Shown here piece by piece: positions 23,300 through 32,000 of a stretch of DNA of 64,000 nt. Below the pieces are notes generated by a model. The model was not told where the DNA came from. It was given only the letters and a program-made list of their open reading frames with translations, and made no database searches. The translations under genes and the position numbers were made by a program. Source of the stretch: Labyrinthula sp. Ha (Eukaryota; Sar; Bigyra; Labyrinthulida; Labyrinthulaceae); contig JAALGZ010000043.1 of NCBI GenBank assembly GCA_015227615.1, positions 235,642-299,641 of the forward strand. The letters are read 5' to 3'. The stretch's first letter is position 1. Every line of letters starts with the position of its first letter.

Positions 23300-25213
23300 A
23301 TGATATCAATAGAAGGAGTTTCTGAGAAAAGTTCACTTGAACTAAAATATCAACAAAAGTTCATAGCAATTGAAACTTTTAAACATTATGTACTATACTT
23401 GGAGAAATCAAAGATAAGAGGTCACAAGATTGATGGGTCTGTTAATCACACAATGTTTGTGGCCGCTGCACCAGAGGGTAACTTGTTAAGAAGCCTTCAC
23501 ATAACCTCGAACACAGGAAGAATTTTTGCTACAACTTTAAAGCAAACGTTACTATGTATAAATAGAACATTTTTGGATAGGATGCAAGAAGAAGTTACAC
23601 TCTATCCTGAAAAGTCTCTATTACAGTGGAAAGTAAAGCAAGTTGGAACTGGATTTGATCATACTCTAGTTCTTACAACGTCTGGAGGAGTGTATGGTAT
23701 TGGGAGAAATAAAGAGAAACAAATTCTTCCACTTGAAGATAATGAGTACTATGAAGTCCCAGCTAGAATAAAGTTCTTTGATTCTTCAAAAGTTAAAGTT
23801 ATTGCTGCAGGAGGTAATTCCTCAGCATGCTCGCTTATTTCTAAAAATGCAAAATACTTTGATGATCTTGCAGATCAACAGGAGAATACATGGACTACTT
23901 TATCTTGGGGAAAGAAGTTGTACCATATTGAAGAAACAAACTCATTTGGGTTTAGAGCTCAGAATAGTCTGATAAACAAACAAATATCTTGTCTTAGTAT
24001 GGGTATTTCTCATGTTATTGCTACCATTCATCCAATAGGTACTGTATATAGTTGGGGAGATAATACTTATGGACAACTTGGAGTAGGTACAAATTTTTCA
24101 TATAAACAAGCAACTAAAATATATGGAATATCTAATATAAAGAAAGTTATTGCAGGTGATTATTCAACCTTCCTGTTCACAGATACTCATAAGATCATCT
24201 GTTGCGGACTCATGCTATATAGAGAGAACAAACACTTTGTCCAACTTAAATTTAGCCCTTTAAGTTTTACCACTGGAGAGGATATGAAAATTTCAAACAT
24301 CTTGCATCCACTAAAGTATACACTTATTGCAGAAGAGAAGATCACTATTCCACCTGAACAAAAGCCTGGTTGGTTTGATTTGGCTAGGTTGGAAGAAGAG
24401 TTTTCAATCAAGCTCTCAAACAGAAAAAAAACAGGTAACTTTTTATGTGAAACTATTCTTAGCTATTTGTACCAAAAACCGTCCAGCAAACGAGGTATCT
24501 TCGTTGCTTTGTGGGCCTGTCAGTCGAAAAGGAGTACTTGAGTGGCAGTTAAAGTTTATTGTTCCTGGAAGAAAACAAGCTAATTTTCTACGGTCAGATG
24601 TGTCTATTGGCATAGCCCAGCTACAAGAGAGTTTTTTAGTGGAAACTTATTCAGCTTCAGATCTTATATTTCAGTATCTTCTTCACCAGGTATATATTTC
24701 AGCTATATAAAGTAGGATGGAACAAAGGAGTCATTTGGATACTTGAAAGAGTGGGGTGAACCAATACCACCAAATCAAAATATAAACTTGTTTCTAGATC
24801 TCGAAAAAAATACTTTATCAATATCTTATGATAATAAAAAACCAAAGCTCTGTCATTATTTAAGTAGTGCAACAGGAACATCAAACTCCAGCGATGCAAC
24901 AACCTCAGAAGAAATGCTTCCAAAATATTGCGCTATAGTCAAAATAGTGCCGCAAAGAGGAATAAGCGTCCAAGTCACCTTTTATCAGCACTCATCAAAA
25001 AGTAAGGTAAATAAGAAATATGATCAGCCTAGGTTGATTCAGCGATGTTCCGCAACTAACGCTAGGTTTGATAAAGTTTTGATATATTGCTCTGTTTGTA
25101 ACTCCAAAGTTTGTAGGTTCTGCGCGCGTCAATACCATAATAAACACTGCCTTAAAGTGATAGTAAATAAGGAATATTGGAAATGCTCTAACGAACAGAA
25201 TGAAGCTGTTTAA
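23300..25213 (+). CDS. RCC1-repeat / SPRY / Cys-His zinc-finger protein
   Basis: Three exons (23300-24434, 24463-24689, 24716-25213) give 619 residues. RCC1-type blades are visible as GFDHTLVLTTSGGVYGIGRN (about 115-135) and GISHVIATIHPIGTVYSWGDN, then YGQLGVG (about 235-262), with weaker blades around them. The region from about 378 to 490 reads as a B30.2/SPRY-like fold (GVLEWQLKFIVPG; NINLFLDLEKNTLSISYDN) and is only recovered when both tiny introns are removed. The C-terminus (about 563-602) has a Cys/His cluster, YCSVCNSKVCRFCARQYHNK, resembling a B-box or UBR-like zinc finger. RCC1 plus SPRY occurs in large ubiquitin ligases (HERC, MYCBP2), but no HECT or RING is present. A role as adaptor in protein turnover is inference. 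Its last 26 nt overlap the convergent karyopherin gene. Confidence 0.75.
24435..24462 (+). other. 28-nt intron 1 of the RCC1/SPRY gene
   Basis: GTAACT...ATTCTTAG, phase 1. Removal shifts from a frame that stops at 24541 into the SPRY-like frame. Confidence 0.82.
24690..24715 (+). other. 26-nt intron 2 of the RCC1/SPRY gene
   Basis: GTATAT...AAAGTAG, phase 0, the shortest intron here. Removal joins ..YLLHQ to DGTKESFGYLKEWGE in frame; retention brings an in-frame TAA. Confidence 0.78.
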
Positions 25214-28200
25214 AATATGACTTAAATTTTTTCAATAGCATATTCCCTTTATTCTTTCGTATATTTTGCATGAACTGAACTGCCTTTCGCTCATTGTTTC
25301 GTAATCTGCTTTGTAAAGCTTCGTTAAGAATATGTATAAATAAGGAACCACCAAGTTTTTGATATTCAAAGAGTGCCTCAGCTGCTTTTATATGACAGCT
25401 ATCTGGTAAGGATCCAGCGACTCCAAGAATGACACATTCTGCAAAGGAAATAGCACCTTTCAAATATCCAAAGGATTTCTGTTCATCAAAAGTAAAATAT
25501 GATGTGAACTGGGTATATATCGTGTTAAAGTCAAGACATAAAGTTAGGATTTCGCTATCGCTATATTGTAGTTTTTCATGTAACGATAAAACTTTCAAAC
25601 TAACACTCATTGTTTGAAGGATTAGATCTTTTAACAAAATAAAGGAGTTCTTTGGCAAAGAGCTATCACAAACAGAGAGTAGGAGTGAAAACATATTTTT
25701 CATAAACTTTGTATCAAAAGTAGCTCTTTTTAAATGCAGGTCTGTGCCTGGTGTAGTAAGAAATGTATTAAGTTGTCCTTGATATCCTGAATATTGTGAA
25801 TATATGGTCTCTATAAAAGAAAGTAATGGTAGTATTTTAATAGCGAGTTCTTCAGAGAGTGGAACTTGAAGCACAGTGTTTGGCTTTACTAATTTTGAAG
25901 CTTCAATTAAACTTCTCAGCACTTTCAAAGATATTGTCTTACTTTTCTGTTGTGTATGACTTCCTAACTGTAAAGAAGTTAAACAAACATGTAAAAGAAA
26001 TGAGCAGAAACTGTCAACCTCAGATTTACATTGGTTATAATTCAAAAGCTTTGTTTCTCTCAAAAGAATTAATAAAAGTTGAAATCCAAGAATTTCTTGT
26101 CCTTGTAAAAGAGCCCGAAACTGTGCACAATGTTCAGATAAAAAACGAATACTATGTGGAACTCCATTAGATCTTGGATCTAGGTACATTTTTGAGGACT
26201 TGAAACACGTCTCCAACAAAGATAATTTATGTTGCTCACCGCTTCCATTTACAGTAGATTCTTGGCACAAATTTTCAAGTGCTGACATTGAAAAGTTTAT
26301 GCCAATAGTGTTCACTAGTTTAGTACTTCTTTCAATGTTCGACTCGTTTGAATACAATTGAGTAGTTGACTTGTTGTTTAACGTCTGAATAAGTGATAAT
26401 ACAAGTTGTTTAAAACCTGGATAAGTTTCATGTTTATATTTCAGATATATTGTTAAAAAAAGTGCTTCTATTAAATACTCTCTTGATTTTGAGTTTTCTG
26501 AGGTTGCAAGGGATGATGAGTATATACCTTTGAATAACGAGTTTTCCAATATATTTAGTGCTTCAGATGATATAATGTGTTTGTTCTCTACAATTTCTTT
26601 CAATATTCCTTTTAACAAAATACAAGAGCAATGAATTGTTATTTCTGGTTTTTGATCATCCTGTACAGAGAAATCAACTTCTAACAAAGGGTTATCTGAA
26701 TTATCTTCTTCAAGAAATAATAATCCATAAAGAGATAAATTAAATATAGAGTTCAGTGAAGAATTGTCTATCCGCTTTTCATGAAACATATACTGAGTAA
26801 ATCCGGTATAACATTTTATACAACCCAGGAATATTGCAGGATGCGGAACTTTACCAATCAACAGGGGTATATCAGATAAAAGTTTGTTCAAGGCATTTTT
26901 TGTTTCAGCATTTAGAGGGGCATTTTTACTCGTTGCTTTTGAGTAAGCTAAACCAGAAACTGCCTCTAAAGAAAAAAGAAGTGACTCCAACTGAGTCCAC
27001 TGCAGGGCATTATTTGAAGTTACAAAGTGGTTAAAACCAGGTTGAATAAGTCCCATCATCATTTTTAAACCAATGGCATGGAGAGTTAAGTCACGAAAGG
27101 TTTCTCTTACATCGGTTCTAAATTCAGAAAATTCTTCTTTAGATTCAAATTTCCCAAAACTAGTTATACTGGAATTTTGTGCAAAATTAGGGTACATTAT
27201 CTTTTCTATTAATTTTTCAATAACTTTTGTAAAAATATCTTTTTTTGATATTTTTGTCTTTATGTTTTCAACAACAATTGTCCTTTTACATAATAAAGAA
27301 AAATCACTCCAGAAATTAATAAAAGATAAAACAACATCTGTGTTTCTATGGTTTAAGAAATCCAACGCTATTTGAAGACAACTCATATCTTGTTCAGAGA
27401 GAATTGTTTGGGTTTCAATATAAGAAATACCTGCTTCATCTAAAACACTTTCTTCTCCAGTTACAAAAAGTTCTGAACAAAATGATAACAAACAAGATAA
27501 AAAATCAGCTAAGCTTGAAACCTCAACATCTACAGAAGTGTTACTTGGCATAACAACTTGAAACAAAGGCTCAGAGTACTTTAGCAACATGTCAGCTAGT
27601 TGTTTATTTGCTACTCTTCTCTTTTCCTTGTCTTGTTTTGTTTTCTTATCAAGTTTCTTCTTTAGTTCCTCTTGTCTTTTTAATAGTGCATTTCTTCTTT
27701 GTCTTCTCTTTCCTTTCTTTGATTTCTTAGTCTTTGAAGACTTTAGTTTCTTTACTTGTTTAGTTTCTTCTTGTATTGCTTCTATTTCAGCTTGTTGTAT
27801 ACTTCGTTGTACTTGATATAAACCAGAAGATAAAACTTCAATTGCATATTCAAAACAATTATGTTTCAAATTAGGATTAGCAGTATTAAATAGATACTGT
27901 AGCATATTAGAGTCCAAACTCCTAAATGAACATATATCTGCATTCAAGAACTTCAATAAAGTATTTAAAATAATTTTCACTTCTTTCGGCTTTGAGTTTT
28001 TTTCCTTCAAATAGGCTATAAGACCGGATAAAAGGGCATCTCCTTTTGCAGCAATTTGTCCAAGGATTGTTTCTTTTAGTTTAGGGTCCGCTCTCGTTCT
28101 AGATTCAACGTGTGATTCATCAATAAGATGGCTTAGAATATGAAATAAAGCATAACACTTATCTAATGTTGTACTTAATCCAGATATTAATTGCTCAACT

Positions 28201-28568
28201 TGGTTTTCTGGCGAATACTTATTCTCATGGATAACCAAAACAGCCAAAGACTGACAGAGTTTAGAAAACAAAGGGTGCTCCCTTAACGTTGGTGTATCAA
28301 ATTCTGCAAAAGATACGATAATTTGAATAAGAGTATGTTTCAACTGGCTACTCATCGAGTTATTTTGATCCACTTTTAGTTGATAGTAACGTTTTTGAAG
28401 TTTTTGAAGAAGAATCGAAGAAGTAACGTATGCTTGATCAAGGAGCTGTATATTCTGTACTAAGCTTTGAATATCAGACAAATTCATTAACATAGGAGCA
28501 ACAACAGTTTTCCAGCTTTCTACGTCATTAATTTGAGTATCTACAGCATTAAAGTTAAGGGGATCCAT
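25188..28568 (-). CDS. Importin-beta family karyopherin, TNPO3/importin-13 (Mtr10) group
   Basis: Intronless, 1126 residues, helical HEAT-like throughout. The middle (about 400-560: HRNTDVVLSFINFWSDF; FSEFRTDVRETFRDLTLHAIG; LQWTQLESLLFSLEAVSGLA) matches the order and spacing of TNPO3/importin-13, and the N-terminus (QKLQKRYYQLKVDQNNS) fits its early helices. TNPO3-type receptors import SR splicing factors and other cargo with RanGTP. The protein is longer than TNPO3 (~920). Part of the excess is a Lys/Arg-rich insert at about 268-320 (KKSKKGKRRQRRNALLKRQE), absent from known members. The start ATG at 28568 is 54 bp from the divergent POP5 start; the 3' end overlaps the RCC1 gene by 26 nt. Confidence 0.8.
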   Translation of the reverse strand: MDPLNFNAVDTQINDVESWKTVVAPMLMNLSDIQSLVQNIQLLDQAYVTSSILLQKLQKRYYQLKVDQNNSMSSQLKHTLIQIIVSFAEFDTPTLREHPLFSKLCQSLAVLVIHENKYSPENQVEQLISGLSTTLDKCYALFHILSHLIDESHVESRTRADPKLKETILGQIAAKGDALLSGLIAYLKEKNSKPKEVKIILNTLLKFLNADICSFRSLDSNMLQYLFNTANPNLKHNCFEYAIEVLSSGLYQVQRSIQQAEIEAIQEETKQVKKLKSSKTKKSKKGKRRQRRNALLKRQEELKKKLDKKTKQDKEKRRVANKQLADMLLKYSEPLFQVVMPSNTSVDVEVSSLADFLSCLLSFCSELFVTGEESVLDEAGISYIETQTILSEQDMSCLQIALDFLNHRNTDVVLSFINFWSDFSLLCKRTIVVENIKTKISKKDIFTKVIEKLIEKIMYPNFAQNSSITSFGKFESKEEFSEFRTDVRETFRDLTLHAIGLKMMMGLIQPGFNHFVTSNNALQWTQLESLLFSLEAVSGLAYSKATSKNAPLNAETKNALNKLLSDIPLLIGKVPHPAIFLGCIKCYTGFTQYMFHEKRIDNSSLNSIFNLSLYGLLFLEEDNSDNPLLEVDFSVQDDQKPEITIHCSCILLKGILKEIVENKHIISSEALNILENSLFKGIYSSSLATSENSKSREYLIEALFLTIYLKYKHETYPGFKQLVLSLIQTLNNKSTTQLYSNESNIERSTKLVNTIGINFSMSALENLCQESTVNGSGEQHKLSLLETCFKSSKMYLDPRSNGVPHSIRFLSEHCAQFRALLQGQEILGFQLLLILLRETKLLNYNQCKSEVDSFCSFLLHVCLTSLQLGSHTQQKSKTISLKVLRSLIEASKLVKPNTVLQVPLSEELAIKILPLLSFIETIYSQYSGYQGQLNTFLTTPGTDLHLKRATFDTKFMKNMFSLLLSVCDSSLPKNSFILLKDLILQTMSVSLKVLSLHEKLQYSDSEILTLCLDFNTIYTQFTSYFTFDEQKSFGYLKGAISFAECVILGVAGSLPDSCHIKAAEALFEYQKLGGSLFIHILNEALQSRLRNNERKAVQFMQNIRKNKGNMLLKKFKSYFKQLHSVR

Positions 28569-28622
28569 GGATGCTATTTATTTGAAAAAGTACTGAACCT
28601 ATAGTAATGCTATATTGGCATT
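28569..28622. promoter_or_regulatory. 54-bp shared intergenic region of divergent karyopherin and POP5 genes
   Basis: Only 54 bp separate two divergent start codons, so both 5' UTRs and core promoters must fit here or overlap the neighbouring CDS. It is AT-rich; no canonical TATA box is obvious. Confidence 0.55.
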
Positions 28623-29093
28623 ATGGTAAGAGTAAAGAATAGATGGATTATATTCTATTCGGATAGGTATTATGATAGATTAACCGCTTCTACTTTGAAC
28701 ACAACTATATCTGAATTATTAAAAAGGGATTCATTTGAGATAGAACAGATACTTCGTAAAGATATGTTCTCTATTATTGGTATCTTGGTTGACAAACCAC
28801 AAAAGAACCGGCAACAAGAAAGACGAAGGGTACCATGTTTAGTTTATTAACTTTAGCAGCTAGGGAAACGTCAGTTGATTATTTGTAAAGTTGAAACGAA
28901 AATGTCAAGGTTGTTTATTAATTTTCTCAAGATACTTCAAACTGGTGAAGGCGAACTGCTACGTTTCCAAACCCTTCACACTGCTGGAAGCAAACGTCAG
29001 CTACAAAAAGCTGTGGCAAGACTTTACCAGGAAAAGCAAATTCAAAACAACTCAACCGTGTCCTTAATAAATAAATTTCTGGACCGGGCATAG
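28623..29093 (+). CDS. POP5: RNase P/MRP protein subunit POP5
   Basis: Two exons (28623-28829, 28857-29093) encode 147 residues, close to the usual POP5 size. MVRVKNRWIIFY matches the MVR-K-RY-L start of POP5/Rpp14 proteins. The second exon holds GKRQLIICKVETKMSRLFIN, corresponding to the G-x-x-L-R-C-x-x-E/D-Y segment, and FQTLHTAGSKRQLQKAV, matching the LHVGGTIRTCQK motif. POP5 is a core protein of RNase P (tRNA 5' processing) and RNase MRP (rRNA processing) in nucleus and nucleolus. The stop abuts the stop of convergent CFAP44 with no base between. Divergence is high, but motif order and size agree. Confidence 0.78.
28830..28856 (+). other. 27-nt intron of POP5
   Basis: GTACCA...ACTTTAG, phase 0, followed directly by CAG, so a TAG|CAG tandem acceptor could add or drop one Gln. 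Although its length is a multiple of three, retention gives an in-frame TAA. Confidence 0.82.
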
Positions 29094-32000
29094 TTAAACT
29101 TGCAAAGACGTTCTTGCAATTTCTTCTTCCAATGTCGTTATTTTTTTAATGTTGTGCTCCACCTTAGATGCCAATGATTCCACATCAGGTTCTGCTGGCA
29201 TGACAACATCACTACTCCTTTCTCTGCAGGCCAAGGAAGAACGCTTTCTTATAGTTTCTTGACGTCGCAATAAAGAAACCTGCTCATTTAAGAGTTTCGA
29301 ATTTACTCTTGTAAATTCAAGAAGTGTTTGCTTTAGTTGTTTAATTTCTTGGTCCACTGCACTATGCTTCCTGTTAAAAAATATTTGCTCGTGTTTCATT
29401 CTTGATTCGAGTACCTCCACATTCCTCTTTTTCACTTCCTCAATTTTGTCAACTTTGTCAAGATCAATTATCTTCCCAAATTTAAGAATTTGAATCGCAC
29501 AACATTTTTCTTTCAACTCTTGTATTTCCTTAACTTGTTGACGTTTTGAGAACTTCAAACCAGTTAGTTGCTTCAACATATCTTTCATGCTATTCTTGGC
29601 AGTACTATTTTCCCTACAAATTGTATTGACCTTTTCACTCAACCCTACAAACTTGCTTTCACTTATGAAAATGAGACTAGGAACATTTTCTTGAGTCACA
29701 CTAGCTACATTATTAATTGATCTTAATTCACAGGGCTCTATACAGAAAGCATTATTTGTAAGGAGCAACTTTTCTGTTTCTATTTTCTGAAACTCCATTT
29801 TAATGTTCAATCTTTCTTTCTTTAATTGGTTAAGGTTGGCCTTCGTTCGATCTAAACTAGTTCTTACTTCAACTATGTTCTTTTCAACTTCAGCTATAGA
29901 ATTTTCTGTGCTTTGCCTTTCTTCTCTCAAGCTTAATAAATCTAAATACCTGGGGGCTCGAATCAAAAACTCAATATCTGATTTATTTAACCCTTTCTTT
30001 TTCCCTGGAGCCTCGTCTGACTCTTCCTCCTCTTCTGATTCAGAGGTCTCTTCCTCTGAACTTGAGGGTTCATCTTCCTCTGATGAATCTTCGCTAGATC
30101 CAGCACTTCCACCGCTTTTTTCTTCTGCAGCGTCTAATACTTCTGGCTTCACAACTTTAGTCTTAATCTTCTTCCTGAAAATCTTTGTCATAGAAAATAT
30201 AACATCTTCAGTTGAAATAGTTTTGCTTTTTTGAAAATGTGCTCTCATGCCTTCGCACAAATCCTTAAAACTGGAATTTATTTCCCCAAGGATAATTTCA
30301 TGTTTCGAACCTTCCTCTTTCAATATAGTTAACTCATCCTCGCCTTCCCTTAACTGTCCTTCTACTTTGGTCACATCTTTTTCGTTTTGCTCATATCGAG
30401 AAAAAACTTGGTCCAGCTTTTTCTGAAATGGCATCAGAACATGAATTTGACGCATCAACAAAATCTCCCGAAAAGCATCTCGTGCAAAGTTTCTTGATGT
30501 ACTAACTCTTTCCCTCCTCCAAACAGAATCATCTTCACTGTTTCTTGCCGCCGAGGAACCAAAAGCCGCTATCAGCTCTCTTTTCGCCTTTAACGTGGTT
30601 GACTTTTTTGAAGAGAGTACAGACTGTTTCTCTTGGAGGGAAACAAAATCTTGGGGTATTACTTTGTGGTTATTTTCTAAAGCCAAGTTACAAGTACCAA
30701 TCTGACTGTGTACAACCTCCCTTATATTATCCTTCTCCTCCACTGATAAAAAACTATCTGGTCTCGCTTCGAGCAAAGCAATTTTCTTTTTTTTTCTCTT
30801 TCTCCTCATTACTCTACGTAACTCCCATCCTGTTACTGAATGTGTACCACATACTGCATCAGCTTCCTCTTGAATACTGAGCGTTTGATGCAAGGGGTTC
30901 CCAGATTCATTCAAACTTCTCAACACCTCGGAGGTTGACCATAAGGAAGTACTGATTTTTCCCCATGAAGAGCTAACTTGTGTATCTGGAATGGTAATGC
31001 CTAAGCTATTTGAAAATATTGGGATTTTTGAGTCTGCTCTGGATATCGCAGTTATATGACTGAAAAACGCACTCTTCAGTTTCTTGTATAACTGTTTAGC
31101 TAAGTGCAAGTCAAATCGTAATATATTTTCAACTTCCCTCTTGGCTTCCCTGAGTTGAAACACCCTTAAATGCTTCAAATCAGTATTGATCTCGAAGTGT
31201 TCTGGGGCAGAGTGGAAAATATGACTATAGCGTGCCTTCACTCGACCAAACTCCATCTGTAACCTATGAATATTATACCTAGTTTCTTTCTTCTTCGCCT
31301 CACTAGCTTCGTACATTTGTTGCTTATATTCATTACTTTTGCATTTTTCAATCGTGGTCTCCGGAAAAGAAATATTTTCCAAGTTAGGTAAGGCAACCAT
31401 ATTAGATGAAGTGTGGTGTTTAAACTTTGTTTGGGCCATGCAACCAAGAGCGCTCAAGGCATCTTTGGTCTCAAAATACTCGTATAAACTAACAGCGCCG
31501 TTGAATGAGGCAAATGAGAAATATTTAAAAGGGTAATTCAACTTTGGTTGATAAAGACTCATCGAACGGAGGGCATTGCCAAAGTTAGAAGCATAAATTC
31601 CTATAGTTTCCCCTTCCACGAACCCTTCAGATTGTTTTAGCTCAATAAGATATACATGCCCATCTGAGCTCTCTAACAGTAATGTATCACCAGCGTGTTC
31701 AACAAAAAGTATAGTATATCCACTGTCAGGAGAAAGACTAAATACCTTCTTACATTCAGCACCAAGCTTTGGATGATCATAAATGACAAAACACTCTATC
31801 AAAGTAAATAATATAGCTTCTAACGGAATTTGTACACCGGCGCAGGTTTGGATTCCGCGAAGACCTTTAATACGTGCCACAAGTTCAGTTTTTTTCCCAT
31901 TGTCCAAACTGGTCTCTCTAGATTCTTTCACTAAACTGCTCAAACTGACACTGTAAGATCCGGCAGGTACTAGGGAACAAGCTTTAGATATTGCGTCAAT

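Noticed and set aside
24327-24710. Separate 127-codon gene overlapping the RCC1 gene
   Set aside because: Its 3' half is exon 2 of the spliced RCC1/SPRY gene; the 5' half is out of frame with the RCC1 part.
29803-30234. Ser-rich 143-codon plus-strand frame
   Set aside because: It is the antisense of the acidic Ser/Glu tract and coiled coil of CFAP44.
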